DNA of 64,000 bases, taken from Marasmitruncus massiliensis (GTDB taxonomy: Bacteria; Bacillota; Clostridia; Oscillospirales; Ruminococcaceae). The stretch spans positions 806,001 through 870,000 of the forward strand of contig NZ_FYDE01000004.1 of assembly GCF_900186535.1 (NCBI RefSeq). The letters run 5' to 3'. Below the pieces are notes generated by a model. The model was not told where the DNA came from. It ran no database searches and was given only the letters and a program-made list of their open reading frames with translations. The translations under genes and the position numbers were made by a program. Below, in pieces: positions 43,920 to 52,799 of this stretch. Each line of letters opens with the position of its first letter. Positions within the stretch are counted from its first letter, which is position 1.

Positions 43920-45029
43920 ATGATCAAAAAAGTGATCGCCCACAGTATCATGCTTTCAATGCTAGTTGTTTGCCTAGGCGGATGCAGCTCCTCCAAACCG
44001 CTTCCTTCCGACAGTAATACGGATGCCGGCAACTCTGAGGGCAGCCAATCAACTTCCAGTGGGGCATCCACATTGGTAAAGAGCGTAAATATTGCATCTC
44101 AGGCCGTGGGAACTTCCTACTACGCGCTGGGAACCGGTATTGCCAAGATCATAACTGAAAATACTCCTATTCAGGCGACCATTCTTCCGTATGCGGGCCC
44201 GGATGCCTGGATGCCGGAGCTGCGGGATGGCACCATCACCCTTGAAATCGTCTCCTCTATGGATATGTACTGGGCTTACAGCGGAACCGTCAATTACACC
44301 GAACCTTATGATGAGACACGTCTGCTGCTGAGTGGAAACTGGTCCAATCACTGCACGATGACTGTTCTGGAGAGTTCAGGCATTACACAGGCGAAAGATC
44401 TTAAGGGGAAACGTATCGGCTATGAGTACGGCGGGAATAAGCTCACGGTAAATCTTGTTGACGCTGCGCTGGCGGCTGTTGGCCTTTCCATCGATGACTG
44501 TGTTGCCGTGCCGTTGGCTGATCTTTCCAGCGCTCAGCGCGCATTGCAGGAGCGCCGGGTAGATGCGATCTTTACCGGGTCCAATACCACTCCTTCCTCG
44601 GTTCAGCTGGATGAGTCCATCGGCATCCGGGTTTTGCCTTTAGGTGATCTGAAACCTGCCGACATTGCCAATGGCGTGCCGGAAAACATTCAGGCAGTCC
44701 TTGACCAATATGTTCCCGGCGCTGTGGCGCGTGTCTGCTCTGCCGGCGGTACAGTGAAGGAGGATACGGTGCTTACCACTTATCCGATCCAGATGGGCGT
44801 TTCCACAAAGTTGAGTGAAGATGATGTTTACACAATTATGAAGGCCATTTATGAGAATTATGCAGAGCTGGCTGACGTGCATGCCTGGGGCACGGAATGG
44901 ATTCCTAAGAACTTTGTGATTGAACATTTCAGTGTTCCTTATCATGACGGAGCAATAAAATTCTATAAGGAAGTCGGCCTTTGGACCGATGCTGCGGAAG
45001 CTACTCAGGCAGCGCTGTTGGGCGTATGA
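43920..45029 (+). CDS. TAXI-family TRAP transporter solute-binding lipoprotein
   Basis: The 369-residue protein has a signal peptide with lipobox VCLGGC, a Ser/Asn-rich linker, and a TAXI domain with SYYALGTGIAKIITENTP and LKGKRIGYEYGGN. It captures an organic acid outside the cell and delivers it to the fused TRAP permease encoded 88 bases downstream. The ATG follows AAAGGAGGCC. Many TAXI proteins bind dicarboxylates or amino acids; the ligand here is unknown. Confidence 0.87.
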   Translation: MIKKVIAHSIMLSMLVVCLGGCSSSKPLPSDSNTDAGNSEGSQSTSSGASTLVKSVNIASQAVGTSYYALGTGIAKIITENTPIQATILPYAGPDAWMPELRDGTITLEIVSSMDMYWAYSGTVNYTEPYDETRLLLSGNWSNHCTMTVLESSGITQAKDLKGKRIGYEYGGNKLTVNLVDAALAAVGLSIDDCVAVPLADLSSAQRALQERRVDAIFTGSNTTPSSVQLDESIGIRVLPLGDLKPADIANGVPENIQAVLDQYVPGAVARVCSAGGTVKEDTVLTTYPIQMGVSTKLSEDDVYTIMKAIYENYAELADVHAWGTEWIPKNFVIEHFSVPYHDGAIKFYKEVGLWTDAAEATQAALLGV

Positions 45030-45117
45030 CCTTCTGCCAAAATAGTCTCTATTCGAGCCGGATGCTCGGGTTTACCGTTCGTCCTGCCAATTCTGATTGA
45101 GAGATAAGAGGTATATT

Positions 45118-47016
45118 ATGTTTAACAAGCTTTTTGAAAGGGTACGCTGGTATTCCTTCCCGGCCATTGCGATTATTGGCCTTATGATCATCATTGATAT
45201 ACCGTCCTACTTTCGACTCTCCATGTATACCGAGCAATATTTGGGCATTTACCTGGCCATGATTTTGTTTGGTACCTTTGTATCCAACCCCTATAAAAAG
45301 GGGGCCGACTTTACAGCCGTGGATTTGGTTTTAGCCGTTCTGTCCCTTGCCGCCGGCCTGTACATTACAGCTGCTTACCCGTCTATTGCTGTGAACATGG
45401 GGGTGGCCACCACGGCACGCACGATCTTTGGCATCATTGCGATTCTGCTGGTGCTGGAAGGCCTGCGCCGTTCCATGGGCATTTCGCTGATGCTTGTGTG
45501 TATCGTTTTTTTGCTTATCACAAAATTCGGAGAATTTTTACCGGGTATTCTGCATAGCCGCCCGTTTACGCTGCCGAAGATGGTCAGCTATATCTATGTG
45601 GACCCCAACAGTCTGATGTATATGCTCAGCTTCGGGGCTACGGTGGGTGTCGCTTTCATTTTCTTCGGGCAGGTCCTGCTGCATTACGGCGGCGGAAAAT
45701 CCTTCATTGATTTCGCGCTGCTGTTTTGCGGAAAAGCCCAGGGCGGCAGTGCGAAAACGGCGGTGGTAGCCTCCAGTCTGGTGGGTACCATTACCGGCGC
45801 GCCCATGTCAAACGTTCTGCTCACCGGCAGTGTTACCATCCCCATGATGAAAGAAGCCGGATATCCTCCGCATATGGCGGGCGCAGTGGAGGCTGTGGCT
45901 TCTTCCGGTGGTCAGATTATGCCGCCGGTCATGGGTATTGCGGCATTCATTATTGCTGAAACACTGGGTGTTTCCTATTCCAAGGTAGCCATGGCAGCGC
46001 TGTTTCCAGCCATTCTTTTTTACTTGGCCACTTTTGTACAGGTACATATGGAAGCGGGGAAAATGAAGCTAAAGATGATACCCCGCGAACAACTTCCCAA
46101 ACCCAAGGACGCCTGGAGCAATGGCTGGTTCATTATTCCGCCGATTGTGGTACTGCTGATTTGCATGTTTAACCTTGGCCTGCCAGCCGCCATTTCGGCG
46201 ATTATTGCAAGCGTTGTAGCGCTGCCCTGCCTGGCTGTGAAAAAAGAGAACCGGACCCACTTCCTGAAGCAGTTTATTGGCGCTTTAAGGGAGTGCGGCG
46301 ACCTGATGATCGGCATCGGTATTGTGATGGCGATGGCAGGTATCGTAGTCGGCTGCATTAATGCTTCCGGGCTGGCGTTCAACTTAAGTCTGGCGCTGAC
46401 AAGTCTGGGGCAGAGCAACGTTTTGCTGCTTCTGATCTGTGCCGCGCTGGCGTCTCTGGTGCTGGGAATGGGGATGCCTTCCGTTGCAGCCTACTCGTTA
46501 GTGGCCATCTTAGTGGCCCCTTCTCTCATCGAATTTGGGATTCCTGCCATGGCGGCCCATTTATTTGTGTTCTATTTTTCAGTCATTTCCAACATCACAC
46601 CCCCGGTAGCGGTATCCTGCTTTGCGGCTGCGCCGCTGGCGGGAGCCAATCCGACCAAGGTGGGAACCACGGCTTTCCGGTTGGCGATTGCGGCATATAT
46701 TGTGCCGTTTGTATTTTGCTTTGAGCCTGCCCTGATCATGGTTGGCGCACCGGGTATGATCGCACTTAACTTTTTACTGTGTGCCTATGCTATTTTCAGC
46801 GTATGCATTGCTCTTTCCGGCTATTGGCAAAAAAAGGTCTCCATGCCGCGCCGCATATTGCTCTGCGCAGTTTCTGCAATCATTTTGTGGCCAACCCATC
46901 TCTTTATCAATCTGGGTGGGGTTGTGCTGCTGACTGTTCTGCTTTTCCCCGATATGCGTCTTTCTTTTGCTAAAATGTATGAGCGGCATCAAGCTAAGAA
47001 AGTTGCTGTCAGCTGA
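45118..47016 (+). CDS. Fused TRAP transporter permease (4TM/12TM, DctQM type)
   Basis: The 632-residue membrane protein joins a small N-terminal membrane part to a large DctM-like part. The patterns GTITGAPMSNVLLTGSVTIP, MKEAGYPPHMAGAVEAVASS and GQIMPPVMGIAAFI, around residues 225-280, are those of TAXI-associated TRAP permeases. GMGMPSVAAYSLVAILVAPS is the second repeat. It imports the TAXI ligand with Na+. ATG at 45118 follows AGAGG; a TTG at 45097 is the longer alternative. Confidence 0.9.
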   Translation: MFNKLFERVRWYSFPAIAIIGLMIIIDIPSYFRLSMYTEQYLGIYLAMILFGTFVSNPYKKGADFTAVDLVLAVLSLAAGLYITAAYPSIAVNMGVATTARTIFGIIAILLVLEGLRRSMGISLMLVCIVFLLITKFGEFLPGILHSRPFTLPKMVSYIYVDPNSLMYMLSFGATVGVAFIFFGQVLLHYGGGKSFIDFALLFCGKAQGGSAKTAVVASSLVGTITGAPMSNVLLTGSVTIPMMKEAGYPPHMAGAVEAVASSGGQIMPPVMGIAAFIIAETLGVSYSKVAMAALFPAILFYLATFVQVHMEAGKMKLKMIPREQLPKPKDAWSNGWFIIPPIVVLLICMFNLGLPAAISAIIASVVALPCLAVKKENRTHFLKQFIGALRECGDLMIGIGIVMAMAGIVVGCINASGLAFNLSLALTSLGQSNVLLLLICAALASLVLGMGMPSVAAYSLVAILVAPSLIEFGIPAMAAHLFVFYFSVISNITPPVAVSCFAAAPLAGANPTKVGTTAFRLAIAAYIVPFVFCFEPALIMVGAPGMIALNFLLCAYAIFSVCIALSGYWQKKVSMPRRILLCAVSAIILWPTHLFINLGGVVLLTVLLFPDMRLSFAKMYERHQAKKVAVS

Positions 47017-47069
47017 TTTATATTTCGAGCGGGGATTCATTTAAATTTGTTTATTGGAGGAGTTCCATT

Positions 47070-48533
47070 ATGAGTTATGATACAACCTATGATGTGATCA
47101 TCTGTGGAGCCGGTACTTCGGGTGTTGCCGCAGCTATTTCCGCGGCCCGGGGCGGCGCGAAAACCCTGCTGGTAGAGCGTACCGGCACCATGGGAGGGCA
47201 GATGAGCCTTTCCGGCCCTCCGGGATTTGCTTATGCCCGTCTGTTCAATCCTCAGGGGAAACGCGATATAGGCGGCATCGTGGAAGAGACTTACCAGCGC
47301 CTGTTCCAAACAGGACATGCGCTCCCGCATCTGCGGTATCCGGTTCGTGAAAAAGCAGGGTATACCTTCTCCTACGTAGATCCGGAATGGTGGACCATGC
47401 TGATGTTTGAAATGATGGAAGAAGAAGGCGTGCAGCTGCTGCTGGATACGCTCGTGGTCGGCGTCACCAAAGAAGAAAATACTGTAACAGGTATTGTGGT
47501 TGAAAACGCCAACGGACGCAATGAAATCAAAGGCAAAATTGTCATCGACTGCACCGGAGAGGGCTATGTGTCCGCCCATGCAGGCTGTGAAATGGAGTGC
47601 GTCGGCCGGGATGAGATCCAGCCTCATACGCTGGCCTTTACCGTGGACGGCGTTGATTGGGAAGAACTGCTTACCTATATCCGGTCACATCCTGATCAGT
47701 TCTCATTCCGCCAGCTGGTTTTTCCCTTTGAGTGGGCCAACACGCAGGAAGATATTATCAACATGTATGAAAAATGCCATGATATTACCGAACTGGGCGA
47801 GCTGATGGGCTTCTACGAGCTGCGGGATATGGCTTTCAAAAATGGTGACTGGCATCCCTATTCCGGTGCCGGGTTCTTCCTGACTCCCAAAGAGGGCGGG
47901 CACATTCAGGCGCATTTTCAGCACTCCTCCCAATGGGATCACACGCTGCCCACCGATGCCTGGGATCTGACCCGCTGTATGATAGAGTGCCGCAAGCAGA
48001 ATCTCATTGCATGGCGTTTCTTCAAGAACTATGTGCCCGGCTTCAGGAACGCCTATATCACGAAGGTTTGCACCGAGCTTCGTCTGCGCGAGGGCCCGCG
48101 TATCGTGGGGGACTATGTCCTGACCAGAGAGGATGTGGCTGAATGCAGACAATTTGAAGACACCATCGGCAAGAGTTCTTTTAAGGCGGGCGCTTACCAT
48201 GTGTCCACTATGGATACATTGAACGCCTGTGTGACCTATAAGACCGATATGGCTTACCCGAAAGACGGCGGTTCCTATGACATTCCCTATCGCTGCCTGG
48301 TGCCGCGGGAGGTAGACAATCTGCTGGCAGCCGGCAAGTGTATTTCTACCGACCGGCCCGCATACCTGCGCTACTTGCACCAGACGATGGTTACCGGCCA
48401 GGCTGCCGGTACTGCTGCCGCATTATGCGTAAAAGAGGGCATCTCACCCCGCCGGATGGAGCAGGATGTTTCGGAATTGCAGCAGTCGTTGTTGGCACAA
48501 GGTGCGGTCCTGTTTGAATGTCCGGTGAAATAA
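47070..48533 (+). CDS. FAD-dependent oxidoreductase, paralogue B
   Basis: The 487-residue flavoprotein is the mirror copy of 40188-41648: YDVIICGAGTSGVAAAISAA at the FAD site, ERTGTMGGQMSLSGPPGF, and LLAAGKCISTDRPAYLRYL. Two patches differ clearly from paralogue A (VFPFEWANTQEDI near residue 215; TLNACVTYKTDMAYP near 395), and these may set substrate choice. It follows the TAXI-TRAP genes, so its substrate is probably the TRAP cargo. ATG follows TGGAGGAG. It converges on the second LysR gene. Confidence 0.88.
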   Translation: MSYDTTYDVIICGAGTSGVAAAISAARGGAKTLLVERTGTMGGQMSLSGPPGFAYARLFNPQGKRDIGGIVEETYQRLFQTGHALPHLRYPVREKAGYTFSYVDPEWWTMLMFEMMEEEGVQLLLDTLVVGVTKEENTVTGIVVENANGRNEIKGKIVIDCTGEGYVSAHAGCEMECVGRDEIQPHTLAFTVDGVDWEELLTYIRSHPDQFSFRQLVFPFEWANTQEDIINMYEKCHDITELGELMGFYELRDMAFKNGDWHPYSGAGFFLTPKEGGHIQAHFQHSSQWDHTLPTDAWDLTRCMIECRKQNLIAWRFFKNYVPGFRNAYITKVCTELRLREGPRIVGDYVLTREDVAECRQFEDTIGKSSFKAGAYHVSTMDTLNACVTYKTDMAYPKDGGSYDIPYRCLVPREVDNLLAAGKCISTDRPAYLRYLHQTMVTGQAAGTAAALCVKEGISPRRMEQDVSELQQSLLAQGAVLFECPVK

Positions 48534-48547
48534 TCGTAGTGTGTCAA

Positions 48548-48592
48548 TAAAAAAGGTGGCTTTAACAAGTAGCTGAGTCCGATAAAGCCATC
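48548..48592 (-). terminator. Minus-strand hairpin followed by a T-run
   Basis: On the minus strand GATGGCTTTA pairs with TAAAGCCACC across an 18-base loop and is followed by TTTTTTATTG. It lies just after the stop of FAD paralogue B on the other strand and would catch minus-strand read-through from the LysR gene. Confidence 0.55.
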
Positions 48593-48622
48593 CGCTGTGC
48601 GGTGAGGTGCAAGCGTAAACAA

Positions 48623-48690
48623 AAAACATCCTTTCTGTCAGATGGTACGTGTTCAAACCATCAAAAACAGAAAGGATGTTTTATCTTTTT
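48623..48690. terminator. Long bidirectional terminator between FAD paralogue B and LysR
   Basis: AAAACATCCTTTCTGT at 48623-48638 is complementary to ACAGAAAGGATGTTTT at 48667-48682. An inner GATGGT/ACCATC pair lies at 48641-48646 and 48657-48662. ATCTTTTTT follows on the plus strand and A-runs precede it. Confidence 0.8.
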
Positions 48691-48708
48691 TAAAACTGGT
48701 GCAGGCCT

Positions 48709-49584
48709 TTATTTTTGATATAAAAAATTCTGGAGCATTTGGCTTTCGGCAGAGAGCCTGGCTCCTTTTTTCGTGACCATAGCCAAATAAAGAAACGGGT
48801 GGTCTTTTATACGCAATACCTGTGTTCCTGACATTTTATGGTAGTCGGCAACCCTGTGCATCATCAAAGAAATACAGGTATTTTCCATAACACAAACTTT
48901 AATGGTTTCCAGGCGCATTTTCGTGTATTCGATGATGGGGTGGATCCCGCCGTCCCGCAGAATCTTCAAATAGAAACGTGTATAATAGGGGTCCGTATCC
49001 ATGAGCATAAAGTGGTCGTCAGCCACCTGTTCTATGCCGACTTCCTTGCTGCTTGCCAGCGGGTGGCGGTCGCTGACCAGCAGGATATGTTCATCTTTCA
49101 GGATTGGCAGGATGTCATAACAACTGTCATGAAGATAGGGGGTGCGGATAATGCCAATATCGATTTCCTGACGATCCAGCATTTCAAAAATGTCGGCCGT
49201 CACTGTTTCTGTCACTTTGATAGAGATAAGGGGGTTTTCCTTGCGGAAGCGCAGCAGTTTTTCGGTAATACCGTAATGATTTAATATGGGCACGGCACCA
49301 ATCGCGACTATTTCTCCATGAGGACGCCGGAAAGAAGCAACTTTTTGAGTGAGATTCTCGTATTCAGCCATAATTTGCCCGGCCTTTTCCAATACTTCCT
49401 CTCCGGCGGGGGTCAGGGAAAAATTGCGGGTATTCCTTACTAACAGCTTGATGCCGAGTTCTTTTTCCAGCGCTGAAATCTGTTTGGAAAGGGAAGATTG
49501 AGAAATATAAAGCTCATTGGCTGCAGCTGTAAACTGGCGGCATTTGGCAACTGCTATCAAAAATTCAAGCTGTTCAATCGTCAT
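48709..49584 (-). CDS. LysR-family transcriptional regulator (second copy)
   Basis: The 291-residue LysR protein begins MTIEQLEFLIAVAKCRQFTA, followed by AANELYISQSSLSKQISALE. The recognition helix is identical to that of the LysR protein at 39203-40117. It converges on FAD paralogue B. The ATG follows AGGAGATGAGG. The effector domain is conventional. Likely targets are the TAXI-TRAP-FAD genes, but the binding site is not identified. Confidence 0.9.
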   Translation of the reverse strand: MTIEQLEFLIAVAKCRQFTAAANELYISQSSLSKQISALEKELGIKLLVRNTRNFSLTPAGEEVLEKAGQIMAEYENLTQKVASFRRPHGEIVAIGAVPILNHYGITEKLLRFRKENPLISIKVTETVTADIFEMLDRQEIDIGIIRTPYLHDSCYDILPILKDEHILLVSDRHPLASSKEVGIEQVADDHFMLMDTDPYYTRFYLKILRDGGIHPIIEYTKMRLETIKVCVMENTCISLMMHRVADYHKMSGTQVLRIKDHPFLYLAMVTKKGARLSAESQMLQNFLYQK

Positions 49585-49866
49585 AAATGCCTCATCTCCT
49601 GCTTATGTCCGGATTTTCTATGATCTTCAGACTTCCCAGGCTACTATACCACAAGTGCAAAGCACGCAGTGGTATCATCGGCCCATCAGGGCGGGGGCGA
49701 GCTTTTGCGAGCGTATCGCTCCGAACAGCCACTCTACGGCTATTATACCATAAGGCCAGTAGAAAATATAACCAATAACATCTCGTTTTTATCGGTTATT
49801 GTGGCCGAAAGCGCGGTGGTAATCAATTTTCTGACAGTCTCTTTCAGAACCGGCGGAACAAAAGAG

Positions 49867-49893
49867 CAGCCCCCGCCGAATGGCGAGAGCCGC
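49867..49893 (-). terminator. Terminator of the small-peptide unit
   Basis: On the minus strand GCGGCTCTCGCC pairs with GGCGGGGGCTGC around an ATTC loop, with a few G-U pairs, and is followed by TCTTTTGTT. It lies about 18 bases after the stop of the 18-residue frame. Confidence 0.6.
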
Positions 49894-49910
49894 GTGAAAA
49901 TGGCTTCTGA

Positions 49911-49967
49911 TTATTTGCACTGTCCCGCGAGTTTAATCAGCAGATCGATTAAAGCTTGAATATCCAT
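49911..49967 (-). CDS. 18-residue small peptide with its own promoter and terminator
   Basis: The frame encodes MDIQALIDLLIKLAGQCK. It has a strong ribosome site (AAAAGGGGG, seven bases before the ATG), a promoter with 17-base spacing 42 bases upstream, and a hairpin terminator downstream. The spacing of Ile and Leu residues suggests an amphipathic helix. I do not recognise the family. It could be a membrane-active peptide, a type I toxin-like peptide or a signal. No antisense RNA promoter was identified. Confidence 0.45.
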   Translation of the reverse strand: MDIQALIDLLIKLAGQCK

Positions 49968-50008
49968 CACGAAACCCCCTTTTGATACCTGATCTATCTG
50001 ACAACTGT

Positions 50009-50037
50009 ATTGTAGCATTTTAAATATAAATATGCAA
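50009..50037 (-). promoter_or_regulatory. Promoter of the small-peptide unit
   Basis: On the minus strand TTGCAT (50037-50032) and TACAAT (50014-50009) are 17 bases apart, with TGC before the -10. Transcription would start near 50002, about 35 bases before the ATG of the 18-residue frame. Confidence 0.65.
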
Positions 50038-50136
50038 ATGTAACTGCTGGAAAACTATATAAATTGTTCAAAAAACGGAACCAATTGAAAGGAAGAAATC
50101 AAAAATCCGGCGAACTATAGCTGTTTGGCCGGAGGG

Positions 50137-51537
50137 TCAGTAAAGATGCGAATGATCTGTTGAAACAGAAAGAACTGCGGGAAATGAACGGCAAACCAGT
50201 GTGGTTTGCGTACTCTCTGCCGAAGCAGGTTCCACGATAGGCAGAATGCGGGGCCTGCCGATGCTGTCATAGACAATCCCAGCATTTTTTACAGATTCCG
50301 GGCTGTAGCAGTTGCGCCCGTCGATCACCACCGGTGCTTTCATATGTTTCGCGTATTCAGCCGGGGCAAACTCCCGGATCTGCTTCCATTCGGTCATAAT
50401 CATACATAGCTCCGCGTTACTGATTGCCTCTGGGATGGTATCGCAGCAGTCAAGCGAATGGGGAAAAAGGATTTTTAAAGAATCATATCCGGATGGATCC
50501 CACACGCGGACATGTGCGCCCGCTTCCAGCAGAAGCGCGATATTTTGCAGCGATGGAGCGTCCCGCAAATCGTCGGTATCCGGCTTGAAGGTAACCCCCA
50601 GTACGGCGACTGTCAGGCCTTCGAGGTTTTGATAATATCTGTGTGCTTTTTTGAAAAGCAGCATCTTTTGGTTTTCATTCACTTCAATTGCCGCTTTTAC
50701 TGTTTTGATCTCATAATCATGGTATTTTGCCAGCCAATGAAGTGCTTTAGTATCTTTGGGGAAACAGGAGCCACCGTAACCGATGCCCGCGCGCAAAAAC
50801 TGTTTTCCGATACGGCTGTCCATTCCCATCCCAAGGGAAACGGTTTCCACATCCGCACCCACGCGTTCACACAGGTTGGCGATCTCGTTAATATAGGAGA
50901 TTTTCAGCGCCAAAAAATTGTTGGACGCATACTTGATCATTTCAGCCGTCTGCCGGTCGGTCACGATGATTGGCCCGGTATAATTGGCATACACATTTTT
51001 CAGGACTTCCTCGCTGCGCGTGCTTGCCACGCCAATGACAACGCGAGGCCCAAACAAAAAATCGTATACGGCGGTTCCCTGCGACAAAAATTCGGGATTG
51101 GAGGCGACCTCAACCGTGCATCCATTCCGTACCTTAGACGAAAACAAGCGTTCCAGCTTTCGGTTTGTGCCGATGGGAACCGTGGATTTTACTACACAGA
51201 CGCAATCGCTGCTCACATTGTCGGCAACCTGTTCGGCGGCTTTAAAAACATGCTTCAGATTTGCATAGCCATCCTCCCGTTCGGGCGTTCCCACGCAGAT
51301 AAAAACGACCTGCGCATCCACACATGCCTCCCGGCAGCTGTCTGTATAGACAAGCCGGTCGGCATAGAGCCACATGAATTTCTCTACGTCCTTTTCAAAA
51401 ATGGGGGATTGCCCGGATTTTAAAAGGGAGAGCTTTTGAGAATTTGACTCGACGCAGGTCACCGTGTGGCCCCAATGTGCCAGACACACCGCTGTCACCA
51501 GCCCTACATAACCTGTTCCCACAACTGCTATTTTCAT
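50137..51537 (-). CDS. ugd: UDP-glucose 6-dehydrogenase
   Basis: The 466-residue enzyme starts MKIAVVGTGYVGLVTAVCLA (NAD site) and has KSTVPIGTNRKLE, the catalytic Cys in GIGYGGSCFPKDTKAL, and GVTFKPDTDDLRDAPS. It oxidises UDP-glucose to UDP-glucuronate with two NAD+. The ATG at 51537 follows AAGGAGG; the frame continues 27 residues upstream without family match. The C-terminus has about 25 extra residues with no pattern. It follows a GT4 glycosyltransferase gene, so UDP-glucuronate is probably the donor for that enzyme. Confidence 0.92.
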   Translation of the reverse strand: MKIAVVGTGYVGLVTAVCLAHWGHTVTCVESNSQKLSLLKSGQSPIFEKDVEKFMWLYADRLVYTDSCREACVDAQVVFICVGTPEREDGYANLKHVFKAAEQVADNVSSDCVCVVKSTVPIGTNRKLERLFSSKVRNGCTVEVASNPEFLSQGTAVYDFLFGPRVVIGVASTRSEEVLKNVYANYTGPIIVTDRQTAEMIKYASNNFLALKISYINEIANLCERVGADVETVSLGMGMDSRIGKQFLRAGIGYGGSCFPKDTKALHWLAKYHDYEIKTVKAAIEVNENQKMLLFKKAHRYYQNLEGLTVAVLGVTFKPDTDDLRDAPSLQNIALLLEAGAHVRVWDPSGYDSLKILFPHSLDCCDTIPEAISNAELCMIMTEWKQIREFAPAEYAKHMKAPVVIDGRNCYSPESVKNAGIVYDSIGRPRILPIVEPASAESTQTTLVCRSFPAVLSVSTDHSHLY

Positions 51538-51631
51538 AACGCCTCCTTCTCCGATGCTAATCAGTACAGAATAGAATCCGGCGTTAAGCCGGGCCAAGAG
51601 CTTCCGTTTTGTAATCATACCAGCCCCGTCC

Positions 51632-52780
51632 TTAATTGGCTGTCCGGCGGAGGGGTAAAGCTGCCTGAGCCGCTGTATAATGCCGCATCAGGTTTTCAAA
51701 AATAGCGTCCCAGCTTCTGCTCTTTGCCGTACGCAGCGCCTGCGAACGAATCCGGCTCCGCAGGCTGGGATCCAGCAATTCGAGGATGGCCCCGGACAGG
51801 CTTGCCGGGTCCCTGTAGCGGCACACCAGGGCATTTTCATCGGGAACTGTATAGTCGGTGACTCCGCCTGAATCCGTGCAGATGACCGGCAGCCCGCTTG
51901 CCATCGCCTCCAGCACAACGTTTCCAAATGTTTCAGTCCCGGATGGGAACACAAACGCGTCGGCGCTCGCGTAGATCTGCACCAACTCCTCGCCCCGTTT
52001 TTCCCCTGTAAACATCACATTCGGCAGTTCCTGTGCCGCCAGTTCGTTCAAAAGAGGGCCGTCACCCGTTATCCAGAATTGTACCTGTTTGCCGTGTGTT
52101 TCATTGACGCTGCGGATGCTCTGCATCAGTACATCAAGTCCCTTTTCCGCGGAAATACGTCCGACATATAAAAAGACGGTTTTATCCCGTGCCCCGTATT
52201 GTTCCCTCAGCGCAGCGGAGAAATGGGAAGGGTGGAACCGCTCAAGATCAATTCCGCGGGACCAGATACTCGTGTTTGTGAATCCATGCTGCTGTACGGA
52301 CCGCATCGTGTCGCGGGAAGGGCAGAGATTTACCTGTGCAAAGCTGTGAAACCATTTCATATAAGACCACAAAGCCTGGCTGAAATGCGTAAGATGATAA
52401 AACTGTAAATATTTATCGAAATTGGTGTGGTAAGACATGATGATCGGGATATTCAGGACGCTTGCCGCGCGCAATCCGGAAAGGCCGATGCCCAGCTCCG
52501 TGACGATATGGACTACGTCCGGAGCAAAATCCGCAAGAAGGCGGGTCATTCTCTCCAGCGGCACAAACGCAAGCCGGCATTCCGGATAAATCACCGGGCG
52601 GAACCCCTTGAACCGCACGACCGGCAGATCCGCGCATTCGGCAGTATCGAAGCCGTAATCAGGGGTGAAAAAAAGATGTTCTACCTGATTGTCCTGCAGA
52701 TAACGGCTCAAATAGGACAGCGTATTGGAAACGCCGTTGATCTGGGGATAAAAAGTATCTGTAAAAAATGCAATGCGCAA
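51632..52780 (-). CDS. GT4-family glycosyltransferase, diacylglycerol-glycosyltransferase-like
   Basis: The 382-residue GT-B enzyme starts LRIAFFTDTFYPQINGVSNT, typical of lipid-directed GT4 enzymes such as MgdA/SQD2-like proteins. The C-terminal donor-site motif is SGTETFGNVVLEAMASGLPV (EX7E). It would transfer a sugar, probably glucuronate or glucose, to a lipid on the cytosolic face of the membrane. TTG at 52780 follows AAAGGAGA; an upstream TTG at 52807 would overlap the phospholipase gene. The acceptor is inferred, not read. Confidence 0.82.
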   Translation of the reverse strand: MRIAFFTDTFYPQINGVSNTLSYLSRYLQDNQVEHLFFTPDYGFDTAECADLPVVRFKGFRPVIYPECRLAFVPLERMTRLLADFAPDVVHIVTELGIGLSGLRAASVLNIPIIMSYHTNFDKYLQFYHLTHFSQALWSYMKWFHSFAQVNLCPSRDTMRSVQQHGFTNTSIWSRGIDLERFHPSHFSAALREQYGARDKTVFLYVGRISAEKGLDVLMQSIRSVNETHGKQVQFWITGDGPLLNELAAQELPNVMFTGEKRGEELVQIYASADAFVFPSGTETFGNVVLEAMASGLPVICTDSGGVTDYTVPDENALVCRYRDPASLSGAILELLDPSLRSRIRSQALRTAKSRSWDAIFENLMRHYTAAQAALPLRRTAN

Positions 52781-52799
52781 TTTGGTTCTCCTTTCCGTG

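Larger units (their letters stand above)
49585..50136. other. 552-bp intergenic region with repeated extended -10 elements and a small-peptide unit
   Basis: On the plus strand GGCTACTATACCACAAG (49639-49655) and GGCTATTATACCATAAG (49738-49754) are near-identical direct repeats. Read on the minus strand each is an extended -10 (TGGTATAGT, TGGTATAAT) pointing to the LysR gene. A small inverted repeat, ACCAC...GTGGT, lies at 49648-49674. The part beyond 49860 holds a separate small-peptide gene. No larger gene is supported. Confidence 0.5.

Noticed and set aside
49669-49959. 96-residue plus-strand frame in the intergenic region
   Set aside because: No ribosome site or family pattern; it crosses promoter- and terminator-like elements of the minus strand.
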